Assembly (NCBI RefSeq): GCF_000710915.1
Contig: NZ_BAUA01000165.1
Span: forward strand, 1-55,845
Source of the DNA: Nocardia brasiliensis IFM 10847
Lineage (GTDB): Bacteria > Actinomycetota > Actinomycetes > Mycobacteriales > Mycobacteriaceae
Direction of reading: 5' to 3'
Length of the DNA: 55,845 bases
Shown here: positions 8,195 to 16,114 of the stretch, piece by piece
How positions within the stretch are numbered: the stretch's first letter is position 1
Layout of the letters: each line of letters begins with the position of its first letter
Position numbers and translations under genes: made by a program
Notes under the pieces: generated by a model
What the model saw: only the letters and a program-made list of their open reading frames with translations
The model's database searches: none
Told to the model about the DNA's origin: nothing

Positions 8195-8575
8195 TCAGGC
8201 CGATTCGCGGTTTTCCAGGCCGACCGCGTCGGCGAGTTCGCGGCGGTGGCGTTCGAGTTCCGGGTGATCGCCGCTGAATTCGCCCATGAAGTCGGCCAGC
8301 GCGTCGGCGATCGCATTGAGCTTCTGCTGCACCGCTTCATCCGAGCGCGACTGCGTGTTCTGCAGCAGCGCCACCAACAGGAACGTGATGATCGTGGTCG
8401 CGGTGTTGATCACCAACTGCCAGGTGTCGACGCTCGGCAGCACCAGGAACGTCGGCGCCCACAGCAGCACCAGCAGCACGCAGAACACGAAGAACCCCGC
8501 CTTCGCGGTGAGCGCCGCGGCCCCGGTGGCGAAGCGATCGAAGATCGTCAATTTCCCTCGCACGTCCGACGGCAT
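8195..8575 (-). CDS. Low-affinity iron permease-family (PF04120) small membrane protein
   Basis: About 126 residues. It has two membrane segments (AKAGFFVFCVLLVLLWAPTF and LVINTATTIITFLLVALLQN) followed by the conserved NTQSRSDEAVQQKLNAIADA segment seen in bacterial proteins of the low-affinity iron permease family, and an acidic helical tail. Despite the family name, a transport role of the bacterial members is unproven. Start is ambiguous: the ATG at 8575 has AGG nearby; another in-frame ATG lies at 8614. Isolated gene. Confidence 0.72.
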   Translation of the reverse strand: MPSDVRGKLTIFDRFATGAAALTAKAGFFVFCVLLVLLWAPTFLVLPSVDTWQLVINTATTIITFLLVALLQNTQSRSDEAVQQKLNAIADALADFMGEFSGDHPELERHRRELADAVGLENRESA

Positions 8576-8694
8576 AGTCCTACTGCCCCCACCACGTCGC
8601 GCTGTATCCCGCATGACTCATCCCATCCTCGAACACCGGTCACCCTCGGGTTAGCCCGGTTAAGCGCACGCAAACAGTGACGCGCACGGGCGGG

Positions 8695-9609
8695 TCAACG
8701 GGTGGTCTCGGCGGGGTCGCCACCACGGTCGACCGCGGCGGCGCGGGTGCGTTCGGGGTGTTTGCGGGTGACCAGCCAGCCGAAGCCCGCGGCGAGGGGG
8801 AAGATGGCGACGCCGTAGACGGCGGCGGGGATGGCCATTTCGGTGCTGCCCAGCACGCTGATGGCGATGGTGATGGCGATGACGCCGTTGTGGATGCCGA
8901 CTTCCATCGAGCAGGCGATGGCCTGGCGGTCCTCGACGCCGAGCACGCGCGGAACGAGATACCCCACGGTCAGACTGATCAGGCAGAACAGGATCATGGC
9001 GACGCCGATGGCGCGGACATACGCCACGACATCGCCGCGCTGGTCGATGATCGTCGCGGTGATCACGAGCGTCAGCGTGAGCGCGGAACCGATCCGAACG
9101 GGCTTGTCCATCCGGTCCGCGAAACCGGGCGCGAACCGGCGCACCAGCATGCCGAGCATGACCGGAACGAGCACGATCGAGAACACCTGCACGGTCTTGC
9201 CGAACTGCAACCCCACCGTGCCCGACTCCCCCGGATCGAAATAGCCGAGGGCGAAGTTCGTCACCAACGGGACGGTGACCACCGCGATCACCGAATTCAC
9301 CGCGGTGAGCGACACATTCAGCGCGACGTCGCCGTGGAAGAGATGGCTGAAAAGATTCGCCGCCGTGCCGCCCGGCGAAGCCGCGAGCAACATCACCCCC
9401 ACCGCCAGATTCGGTGACGGATCGAACAGCAGCACCAGACCGAACGCGATCGACGGCAGCAACAGCAGCTGACAGGCCAGCGCGATGCTGACGACTTTGG
9501 GGTTCTTGGCGATTCGCGTGAAGTCGGGCACCGTGAGCGATAGCCCCAGCCCGAACATGATCACGATCAACACCAGGGGCAGACCCACGGAGACGAGCGG
9601 AGAGTCCAT
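8695..9609 (-). CDS. Bile acid:sodium symporter-family transporter
   Basis: A 304-residue, about 10-helix protein of the BASS/SBF fold (PF01758). Diagnostic features are GLGLSLTVPDF in the first helix hairpin, LLLAASPGGTAANLFSHLFHGDVALNVSL style sequence around residues 80-105 (the conserved broken helix with PGG and the sodium-site neighbourhood), and EVGIHNGVIAITIA near residue 240 with the conserved E-x-G-x-x-N pattern. It probably couples sodium entry to uptake of an organic anion. GGAGG is located 6 bases before the ATG at 9609, which decides against the ATG four codons upstream. Unlinked to recognisable metabolism. Confidence 0.82.
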   Translation of the reverse strand: MDSPLVSVGLPLVLIVIMFGLGLSLTVPDFTRIAKNPKVVSIALACQLLLLPSIAFGLVLLFDPSPNLAVGVMLLAASPGGTAANLFSHLFHGDVALNVSLTAVNSVIAVVTVPLVTNFALGYFDPGESGTVGLQFGKTVQVFSIVLVPVMLGMLVRRFAPGFADRMDKPVRIGSALTLTLVITATIIDQRGDVVAYVRAIGVAMILFCLISLTVGYLVPRVLGVEDRQAIACSMEVGIHNGVIAITIAISVLGSTEMAIPAAVYGVAIFPLAAGFGWLVTRKHPERTRAAAVDRGGDPAETTR

Positions 9610-9702
9610 GGTGTCCTCCAATCGCAGTCACCGGCTTGTTCCGGCGCGCGCGGATGACTCCGAACCTGCCAGAAGTGTTCAGGGGAAGCAAGATAACGTC
9701 AC

Positions 9703-9720
9703 GCCCATAGAACTACGGGC
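9703..9720 (-). terminator. Short hairpin at the end of the protease/membrane-protein operon
   Basis: On the minus strand GCCCGTAG and CTATGGGC pair (one G-U) and overlap the TAG stop at 9713-9715. Downstream is a mildly T-rich stretch. Tentative terminator. Confidence 0.4.
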
Positions 9721-10366
9721 TCAGGCGGCCCCGCCCCAGAATCGGCGAAATCACCACGGTCATCACGAGAGCGCCGCCCGCGGTGAGAATTCCGACGACG
9801 ATCGGCAGGACCGGAGAATCCAGCGCCACGTAGAGCGGTGAGCCGGGGGTGATCAATCCCCACACCGCGAAAGCAAAGGTGGCGGTGATGGTTTCGGCAG
9901 GCGGCGGGCGCCACCGCTGCCACCACGCGGACAGTTGCCGCCGCCGGACGTCCGGCAGCGGGCGATTCGGCGGGGCAGGCGGGCTCGCCGGCGCCGGTTG
10001 CCCGATCGGAGGGCCGACAGGCAGCGGCGGTCCGGCAGCGCCCACCTTGTCGAGCGCGAGACGACTCGCGACGGTGACCGCGACGAGCGTGGCGAGCAAC
10101 GCGGCCGCGTAGATGAACCAGCGCAGCGGATAGTAGGAATCGTTGCTGTCCTTCTGTATTCCTTCGAGCAGGCCGACCAGCGCGGTGTAGAAGACGATGA
10201 TGTCGGTCGGCACCGCGCGCGCCAGGACAGCCGTCCCGCTCTCGGCCTGCCTGCCCGGTCCACCCCCTTCAGTGGACGCGGGCGTCACCCCCGAACCCTT
10301 GGGCGAATCCGGGTGCGATACCGGATGCCGATCGACGGCGAGCTGGGCGATGGAGGCGATGGTCAT
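9713..10366 (-). CDS. Membrane protein of unknown function paired with a trypsin-like protease
   Basis: A 217-residue protein. A soluble N-terminus of about 55 residues is followed by membrane segments near residues 58-110 (RWFIYAAALLATLVAVTVAS), a proline-rich linker (GPPLPVGPPIGQPAPASPPA), a basic amphipathic stretch (VRRRQLSAWWQRWRPP) and two more membrane segments near the C-terminus. It starts 15 bases after the upstream protease gene with GAGGACTCCTC before the ATG, so both form one operon. I recognise no family. The pairing suggests that it anchors, senses for, or is cut by the protease; this is inference. Confidence 0.65.
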   Translation of the reverse strand: MTIASIAQLAVDRHPVSHPDSPKGSGVTPASTEGGGPGRQAESGTAVLARAVPTDIIVFYTALVGLLEGIQKDSNDSYYPLRWFIYAAALLATLVAVTVASRLALDKVGAAGPPLPVGPPIGQPAPASPPAPPNRPLPDVRRRQLSAWWQRWRPPPAETITATFAFAVWGLITPGSPLYVALDSPVLPIVVGILTAGGALVMTVVISPILGRGRLSP

Positions 10367-10381
10367 GAGGAGTCCTCTGCG

Positions 10382-11401
10382 TCAAAGCGTGATGTGGCGG
10401 CCGAGACCGGAATTGAGACAGGAGGCCATGTCCTGCACGTATTGGTGCACCAGGCCAGGCTGATTCGGCCAGTAGGAGCCGCCGACGAAGTGCCCCAGCA
10501 CCTTTCCGCTGTACGCGCCGCCGGTGCCGAGCACGAGCCCACCCGAGTCGCCTGGGCCGAGCAGGTAGGACGGGCCGATCTGCCAGCAGTCCGACCACTG
10601 CCGGGCGACGTCGCCGAGCTGGGTGAGCGCGCCGCTGACCTGGCCGGCGCGACTGCCCGAGGTTGCGCCATAGGCGGTCACGTCGATCGGCGCGTACGGT
10701 GGCCGCGGCGTCCCGGCGGGTCCGGTGTGGGTCACGCTGAGGATCTGGTCGCGCTGGTCGAGCAACTCCACCACGGCGTAGTCGTAGCCCGCGCCGCCGG
10801 TGACCGCGGGATCGGACCAGTGCGTCACGGTGCCGTCGATCCAGCTCGGTGTCGGCTGACCGGACGCGTAGATCTGCACCCGATCGCCGACCCCGGTGAC
10901 AAGGTGACCCGCGGTGACGATCGCGGGCGTGTGCGTCGCGGTGCGGGTGCACGACACCCCGACGGTCGCGGTGCGGTTGGGTACCGCGTTCTCGCGTACC
11001 AGGTCTCGCAGCTGTACCTGCGCGGCCGCGGGCAGCGGACGGGTGGTGACGTCGATGAGCGTCGTCGGACCGATCCGCCACTCGATCAGCAGTCGCAGGG
11101 CGGGCGCATCCGCGAATTGCCGCCGCGCACGCGGGTCCACTCGCTGCAGCAAGTCGAACGCGGTATAGCGACCGACCGTGATTCCGCTGTCGGCGCCGAG
11201 CGCGTCGCATTCGACGAGCACGAGTTCGTTGTTCCATCGGCCACTCGGATCCGGCGCACTACCCACTCCCCAGACCAGTTGCGGGGTCCGGCCGTTCGCG
11301 ACGGCAGCCAGATGGTCGCGATAACGGGCGGTCAGCACCTCGACATTGCGGCGCAGGGTTTCCGATTCCTCGTCGACCGGATTCCACCACATAGCCAACA
11401 T
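10382..11401 (-). CDS. Trypsin-like serine protease without signal peptide
   Basis: A 339-residue protein. The C-terminal half is a chymotrypsin-fold peptidase with a complete triad: His166 in IVTAGHLV, Asp207 in GYDYAVVEL, Ser286 in GPGDSGGLV, with the oxyanion-type GPGDSGG motif. The N-terminal 140 residues are a helical/mixed domain that I do not recognise and that lacks any signal peptide or membrane segment, so the enzyme is predicted to be cytoplasmic. This is unusual, as most actinobacterial trypsin-like enzymes are exported. First gene of an operon with a membrane protein. An inverted repeat lies in its leader. Confidence 0.75.
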   Translation of the reverse strand: MLAMWWNPVDEESETLRRNVEVLTARYRDHLAAVANGRTPQLVWGVGSAPDPSGRWNNELVLVECDALGADSGITVGRYTAFDLLQRVDPRARRQFADAPALRLLIEWRIGPTTLIDVTTRPLPAAAQVQLRDLVRENAVPNRTATVGVSCTRTATHTPAIVTAGHLVTGVGDRVQIYASGQPTPSWIDGTVTHWSDPAVTGGAGYDYAVVELLDQRDQILSVTHTGPAGTPRPPYAPIDVTAYGATSGSRAGQVSGALTQLGDVARQWSDCWQIGPSYLLGPGDSGGLVLGTGGAYSGKVLGHFVGGSYWPNQPGLVHQYVQDMASCLNSGLGRHITL

Positions 11402-11418
11402 CCCCAGTCGAATGACGC

Positions 11419-11454
11419 GATGATCCGTCTGCGCCGAGCCGTCGGCGGATCATC
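11419..11454. promoter_or_regulatory. Inverted repeat upstream of the protease operon
   Basis: GATGATCCG (11419-11427) and CGGATCATC (11446-11454) form a perfect 9-bp inverted repeat separated by 18 bases, 18 to 53 bases upstream of the protease ATG. It may be an operator for a dimeric regulator or a leader hairpin; the neighbouring EspR-like regulator is a candidate ligand. Confidence 0.5.
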
Positions 11455-11551
11455 ATGATACTTCCAAAACGCGCCGGTACAGCGGAAAAGCGGCCCGCAA
11501 CGCCACCGGGGGCAAGAACCGGCACGCGCCCCGAAATCGCACCTGGTGCGC

Positions 11552-12031
11552 TCAGTCCAGATCTGCCGTGGCAGGCGCGTGCTCTTCGCTGATGCGCAGG
11601 CGTTCGGCCAGCGCGGTGAGCAGTTCCTGCGATTCGTCGGACAGGTCGGCGGCCAGATCGAGCAGTTTGCGCAGGCTCTCGTTACACAGGCCGGTGAGCA
11701 GCGGGCGATCGCCGGACGCCGCTACCGGCTCGACGCCGCCGTAGAAGTAGTCGAGCGGTACGCCGAAGAATGCCGACAGTGCGGCCAGCAATTGTTCGGA
11801 CGGATTGCTCCGGACCCCTGAACGCAGTTGCGACAGATAAGAGTTGGATACCGGGCAACCGGCGGCCTGCAAGGCTGCGGCGACCCGCGCGTAGGTATAG
11901 GGCTTGCCGATCGGATCGCGCACCGTGTGGAACAGCGCGTCGAGCCGCGCGGCCAACGCGTCGGCCGTGTCGTCGCCGGTCCCCGGCGGGGCCGCTGCCT
12001 GTCCCGAAATCGTCTTCACCAGTTCACCCAC
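11552..12031 (-). CDS. EspR-like helix-turn-helix DNA-binding protein
   Basis: A 159-residue protein. Residues about 25-98 align well from memory with mycobacterial EspR (LAARLDALFHTVRDPIGKPY; NSYLSQLRSGVRSNPSEQLL; ALSAFFGVPLDYFYGG), including the signature YLSQLRSGxRxNPS recognition-helix region, followed by a helical C-terminal dimerisation region (LRKLLDLAADLSDESQELLT). EspR proteins bind DNA as dimers of dimers and act as nucleoid-associated global regulators. There is a GTG start at 12031 without a strong ribosome site, so the first residues are uncertain. The gene lies upstream of and in the same direction as the protease/membrane pair, 150 bases away. Confidence 0.8.
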   Translation of the reverse strand: MGELVKTISGQAAAPPGTGDDTADALAARLDALFHTVRDPIGKPYTYARVAAALQAAGCPVSNSYLSQLRSGVRSNPSEQLLAALSAFFGVPLDYFYGGVEPVAASGDRPLLTGLCNESLRKLLDLAADLSDESQELLTALAERLRISEEHAPATADLD

Positions 12032-12415
12032 CCCACAAGAGAGCGATCCAACCGTGCACGTAACTTTTCCCAGAACAGCAGACCGTCCATGATCTCCGCA
12101 ATCACTCAGCTAACAATGTGATCGAGGTCACTCCGTTAGGTATTACCTTCAACCACAGCAGTTTTCACGTCCACACCTTCCGGCAGAACAAGAATCGAGG
12201 TGCGGCGGCCGCCTCCGATAGAGCCGTCGGCAATTCATCCCCGGGACCAAAGTCCCCGATCCGCCGCGCCACCTGCGCCTCACAGCGCACCAGAAAACTC
12301 TTCGACTCCAAGAAATCTCACCAATCTATATGCCCTGATCTGCTAAAACTGAAACACTATGAGTATTTACTAGAAGAGTGTTGACTAGCCGACTCGGCAC
12401 TGCAACGCTGGACCC
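12032..12415. other. 384-bp AT-rich divergent intergenic region
   Basis: It is noticeably less GC-rich than its surroundings and lies between the leftward EspR-like gene and the rightward MerR gene. Apart from the dyad at 12353-12382 I see no gene; the 88-codon frame at 12118-12384 has poor composition. It probably contains both promoters. Confidence 0.5.
12353..12382. promoter_or_regulatory. Nested dyad before the MerR gene
   Basis: Outer arms AACACT/AGTGTT enclose inner arms AGTA/TACT, all in a 30-base AT-rich segment ending 34 bases before the MerR start. MerR regulators bind long spaced dyads that overlap their own promoters, so an autoregulatory site is plausible. Confidence 0.4.
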
Positions 12416-13258
12416 GTGCGAACGAAGAGCATCGACCTCACCGTGGAAGACCTGGCCGCGCGCGCCGGCGTGCCCACCAGCACCGTGCGGATGTATCAGT
12501 CGAAAGGACTGCTGCACGCGCCGCGCCGCGCCGGACGCACCGCGCGCTACGACAGCTCACACCTGCAACGGCTCGAATTGGTGCAGCGCCTACAGGATCG
12601 CGGTTTCTCGCTCACCTCCATCACCGAACTGCTCACGGCCCGCGAACAAGGCGCGACGGTGGCGGATCTACTCGCCCTACCCGGCGGCCCGGAGGACTGG
12701 GTACCGCTCGGCCTGCGCGAGATCCGGGTGATGATCAAGGCCAAGGATCTGCGACCCACCTTGCTGCGCAAGGCAACTCAGCTCGGGCTGGTCCGCTGGC
12801 GGCGCGGGCGCCCACAGGCCCGGCGCTGGGCGCTGACCAGCGGGATGCGGGTCGCCGACCTCGAAATCCCGCCCGCCGAGGTGCTCGACCAGGTGGTTCG
12901 GCTGCGCGCGCACACCGATCAGATCGCGGCCGACTTCGGCGATATCTTCGAACGCACCCTGTGGCCGCGCATCCAGGCCGACAGCACCGAAACCGACCAA
13001 CTCGACCGAGTCCGTGCCCTGCTGGAGGAATTGACCGGCCTGGCCGAGGGCGTGGTGGTCAGCGCGTTGCGCGAGTCGGTGCGCCATCTCGCGGAAGAAT
13101 TCGCCACCCGGCACGAATTGCTCCCCGCCGGAGGCGAACTCCCCGCCTGGCTGGACCGTCCGATCCCCGTGCTCAACGAGCGCCTCCTCGAACCCGCAAA
13201 CGACGGCATCGAGGCGGTGGACAAATTCCTGGCCGCCGATCAATCTCCGGAGCAGTGA
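12416..13258 (+). CDS. MerR-family transcriptional regulator
   Basis: A 280-residue protein. The N-terminal winged HTH is about residues 8-75 (VEDLAARAGVPTSTVRMYQS, then GLLHAPRRAGRTARYD), with the MerR-type LELVQRLQDRGFSLTSITELL dimerisation start. A second segment (about 105-150, LRKATQLGLVRWRRGRP) looks like a degenerate winged helix, and the C-terminal 120 residues are all-helical. There are no Cys metal ligands, so an organic effector or protein partner is more likely than a metal. GTG start at 12416. It stands alone facing the EspR-like gene; target unknown. Confidence 0.8.
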   Translation: MRTKSIDLTVEDLAARAGVPTSTVRMYQSKGLLHAPRRAGRTARYDSSHLQRLELVQRLQDRGFSLTSITELLTAREQGATVADLLALPGGPEDWVPLGLREIRVMIKAKDLRPTLLRKATQLGLVRWRRGRPQARRWALTSGMRVADLEIPPAEVLDQVVRLRAHTDQIAADFGDIFERTLWPRIQADSTETDQLDRVRALLEELTGLAEGVVVSALRESVRHLAEEFATRHELLPAGGELPAWLDRPIPVLNERLLEPANDGIEAVDKFLAADQSPEQ

Positions 13259-13314
13259 TCAACAAGGTCAGGTAATCGACTGCGCCATAAGGCGACCCGC
13301 GTACCGAACGCGTG

Positions 13315-13800
13315 CTACGGCTTGCCCAACCGGGCGATGCGCGGCGTGAAGTTCGTCGGGAAACCCGCGCCGTCGAGCACCTGGATCCGCTCGGGATCCA
13401 AACGCAGCAGCGTGAACTGCGGGCTCTCCGGCCCGGCGGGGGCGAACATGCTCAGGTCGTAACCGACCGGCGGCGGTGTCGTCTGGAACAGATCCCACAC
13501 CCGCCGCTTCTGCGCCACGTCGTCCACCCAGGTGGCCACGGCCTCACCCTGCACCACATGCTGGGCCGGGCTCCAATACGAAAATGCCACAACCGGATTG
13601 GCGGCCAAGTGCCGCGCCTTCACCGGCGTCTTGCCCGTCGCGACCCAGCCGATCGGACGACCGTCGCGCACCTCCCACAGCGGATGCAGGATCCGCGACC
13701 GCGGGCGGCCCTTGCCGTCCACCGAAGTGACTGTGCACCAGACGATCTCCTGCGTGAACCGAACGAAGTCGGCTTCGATCGCCTCGAATGTTTCTGCCAT
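13315..13800 (-). CDS. Pyridoxamine 5'-phosphate oxidase-fold flavin/F420-binding protein
   Basis: A 161-residue split-barrel protein. Features of the PNPOx-like family are CTVTSVDGKGRPRSRILHPL near residues 22-41, KARHLAANPVVAFSYWSP near 62-80, and VVQGEAVATWVDD. The C-terminus binds a phosphate in relatives. Members bind FMN, F420 or haem and reduce small molecules or act in oxidative stress; the specific substrate cannot be read from sequence. Its start at 13800 is preceded by GAGGAGG. The secreted peptidase gene lies 60 bases upstream in the same orientation. Confidence 0.78.
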   Translation of the reverse strand: MAETFEAIEADFVRFTQEIVWCTVTSVDGKGRPRSRILHPLWEVRDGRPIGWVATGKTPVKARHLAANPVVAFSYWSPAQHVVQGEAVATWVDDVAQKRRVWDLFQTTPPPVGYDLSMFAPAGPESPQFTLLRLDPERIQVLDGAGFPTNFTPRIARLGKP

Positions 13801-13860
13801 GCGGCACCTCCTCGGCTCGATCGTAATGCGGAGTCACGACAACTTCGGCCGGCGCTCGGC

Positions 13861-15321
13861 TCAGCGTTCGCCCGCCGGCTCCGCCGCGCAGGCCACGTCG
13901 TGCGCCGGCCGTTGCCCGGTGGTCAGGAACGCGGTGACGGCGTCGTTCAGACAGGTGTTGTCCTTGAACAGGTAGGCGAGGTGGCCACCCTGATCCGCGG
14001 TCACCAGCCGGGCACGGTCGCCGAAGGCCTGTTCGAGCTCGCGCGCGCCGGACAGCGGCGTCGCCGGATCCCGGAGATTCTGCACGATCAGCACATTCGA
14101 GGGCCCGCGGTCGCCGATCCGCACCGGCGGTTCCACCGGGTCGGACGGCCAGTACGCGCACGGCCAGACATTGGCCGCCGCCGCGCCGAACATCGGGTAG
14201 CGGACCCGGTCGATCGCGACATCGGCCTGATAGCTGAGATCCGAACGCGGCCAGGCGGTGTCGTTGCACAGCACGTGCAACTGGCTGGACAGGTAGTTGT
14301 CCACTTCGGGCGCCTCGGCGTCGACCGGCGGCGTTTCTTCGGCGGCGCCGGTACTCACGGTGCGCCACAACTCGGCCAGGGCCGGCAGGCTCTTGTCGTA
14401 GTAAAGCAAACTGAAGGTGGCTTGCCGGAACAGCGAACCGTAACCGCCGCCCGCTGGATTCGGTACCGCATCCAGCTGGGCCGCCAATTCGAAGTACTTC
14501 GCGGTGACCTGCTCGGGGGTGTTCCCGAGGCCGTATTCGGGATGGCTCGCCGCGAACGCGGCGAAATCCGGGAACCGATCCTGGAACCCCTCGCCCAGCC
14601 TGCGTGAGTGCAGGTTGTCGAAACCGCCCGGGCCGACGGCACTGTCGAGCACGACGCGGTCGGTGCGCTCCGGGAACAGCGACGCGTACACGGCACCGAG
14701 ATAGGTGCCATAAGAGATCCCGTGATATGACACCGTCTCCTCCCCCAGCGCAGCCCGTATCCGGTCCATGTCGCGAGCGGTGTTCGCGGTGCTGATGAAC
14801 GGCAGGGTCGCCGCGGATGCGGACGTAGCGCACTGCCGCGCAATATCTTTCGCTGCCGCAGCGCGCTGTGCGACGTCGATCGGATCTCGCGGGTAGGGCG
14901 GGATGTTGCTCGTGCGCTGTGTCGGAGACAGCGCACACGTGACCGGTGCGCTGTGGCCGACCCCGCGCGGATCGAAGCCGATCACGTCGTAGCGGTCGAG
15001 GATGCTCTGCGGCAGCCCTAGCTTTTTCAGGTCCGCGGGAAAACTCAGCCCCGCTCCACCGGGGCCGCCGGTGTTGGTCAGCAGCACGCCTCGGCGCTGG
15101 GCCGGGTCCGCACTGCGCAACCGGGAGATCGCGACCTCGATCTGCGGTCCGTCCGGGTTCCGATAGTCGAGCGGCACCTCGAGGACCGAGCATTGCAGGC
15201 CGGGTGCGGTGACGTCGGCCGGACAGGCGCCCCACGCCAAGCCGGGCGTAGCGGTAGCGACCGCGGGCGCCATCGAGACCGCCACGAGGGCGACGAGGAC
15301 CGGCAACATGGCTTTTCGCAT
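13861..15321 (-). CDS. Secreted alpha/beta-hydrolase, TAP-type (tripeptidyl aminopeptidase-like)
   Basis: A 486-residue protein with a signal peptide (MRKAMLPVLVALVAVSMAPA). LTNTGGPGGAG is the oxyanion HGG-like loop, YDVIGFDPRGVGHS the strand 4 region, and HGISYGT carries the nucleophile Ser203. The C-terminal TAP-like domain provides Asp in NLRDPATPL and His in DQGGHLAYL. This set is typical of actinobacterial exported tripeptidyl aminopeptidases/proline iminopeptidase relatives (SlpD/E, mycobacterial CaeA group). It probably trims peptides or esters outside the membrane. The ATG at 15321 has CAGGAG at good distance. A homologous lipoprotein version lies at 42.9 kb. Confidence 0.85.
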   Translation of the reverse strand: MRKAMLPVLVALVAVSMAPAVATATPGLAWGACPADVTAPGLQCSVLEVPLDYRNPDGPQIEVAISRLRSADPAQRRGVLLTNTGGPGGAGLSFPADLKKLGLPQSILDRYDVIGFDPRGVGHSAPVTCALSPTQRTSNIPPYPRDPIDVAQRAAAAKDIARQCATSASAATLPFISTANTARDMDRIRAALGEETVSYHGISYGTYLGAVYASLFPERTDRVVLDSAVGPGGFDNLHSRRLGEGFQDRFPDFAAFAASHPEYGLGNTPEQVTAKYFELAAQLDAVPNPAGGGYGSLFRQATFSLLYYDKSLPALAELWRTVSTGAAEETPPVDAEAPEVDNYLSSQLHVLCNDTAWPRSDLSYQADVAIDRVRYPMFGAAAANVWPCAYWPSDPVEPPVRIGDRGPSNVLIVQNLRDPATPLSGARELEQAFGDRARLVTADQGGHLAYLFKDNTCLNDAVTAFLTTGQRPAHDVACAAEPAGER

Positions 15322-15449
15322 GGTTTCTCCTGATTCTGCACATCCGATCGGCGACACGGGGGCGCAAGACCACGGCGGCGGCGCCGATCCGCCCTATGCT
15401 GGGTCGTGCCGTGAGGCGTGGCGGCGTCCACACGGTGCACGGGGAAGCG

Positions 15450-15477
15450 ACCCGCCCAGTAGTACTGCTGGGCGGGT
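15450..15477 (-). terminator. Hairpin terminator of the ABC/two-component operon
   Basis: ACCCGCCCAG and CTGGGCGGGT form a 10-bp stem with an 8-base loop, 16 bases after the response-regulator stop in the minus direction. It also shields the peptidase gene promoter. Confidence 0.75.
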
Positions 15478-15493
15478 CTTCCGCGCCCGGCCG

Positions 15494-16114
15494 CTAGATC
15501 CAGCCCTTCTCGCGGGCTTTGAGCGCCGCCTCATACCGGTTGGCGACCCCGAGTTTCGCCATCGCCGAAGACAAATAGTTGCGGGTGGTGCCCGGTGACA
15601 GGTGCGCGCGGCGCGCGATGTCCTCGACCGACGCGCCGTCGATGGCGTATTCGAGCACATCGGCCTCGCGCGCGGTGAGCAGTGTGTCGCCCGCGCTGAT
15701 GGCTTCGGCGGCCAGTTCGGGATCGACATAGCGGCCGCCGCCGTGCACGGTGCGGATCACCGCCGCCAAGGTCGCGGCCGAGGTCGTTTTGGGCAGGAAG
15801 CCCCGCACGCCCGCGGCCAGTGCGCGTTTCAAATAGCCGGGCCTGCCGTGACTCGTGACGATCAAGGTGGCCGCGCCGGGTGTGAGGCGTTGCAGTTCGG
15901 TGGCGGTCTCGATGCCGTCGATGCCGGGCATCTGCAGATCGATCACGGCGACGGCGACCGGCGCGCCCGCCTCGCTGCGCCGCCGCCACGCGGCGAGGAG
16001 TTCTTCGCCGGAGCCGACATGGTCGATCACCTCGAGATCGGCTTCCAGGTCGAGCATGGTCGCCAGCGCGGCCCGGACGAGCGTTTCGTCGTCGGCGAGA
16101 AATACCGGAATCAT
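15494..16114 (-). CDS. NarL/LuxR-type response regulator
   Basis: A 206-residue protein. The receiver domain (1-120) has the acidic pair FLADDE, the phosphoacceptor Asp59 in VAVIDLQMPG, Thr/Ser in IVTSH and Lys in GFLPKTT. The C-terminal LuxR HTH (about 145-200) reads LTAREADVLEYAIDGASVED and ends with NYLSSAMAKLGVANRYEAAL. Its ATG overlaps the kinase stop as ATGA, so kinase and regulator are made together. It is the last gene of the ABC-permease-kinase-regulator operon and probably controls that operon in response to an envelope or antibiotic signal, as in DesKR/LiaRS-type systems. Confidence 0.9.
   Translation of the reverse strand: MIPVFLADDETLVRAALATMLDLEADLEVIDHVGSGEELLAAWRRRSEAGAPVAVAVIDLQMPGIDGIETATELQRLTPGAATLIVTSHGRPGYLKRALAAGVRGFLPKTTSAATLAAVIRTVHGGGRYVDPELAAEAISAGDTLLTAREADVLEYAIDGASVEDIARRAHLSPGTTRNYLSSAMAKLGVANRYEAALKAREKGWI

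Noticed and set aside
2664..15477. Shared TAGTACTG loop in the hairpins at 2664 and 15450 as a regulatory family
   Set aside because: The same octamer also occurs inside coding sequence (for example near 5895 and 17825), so chance occurrence is likely.
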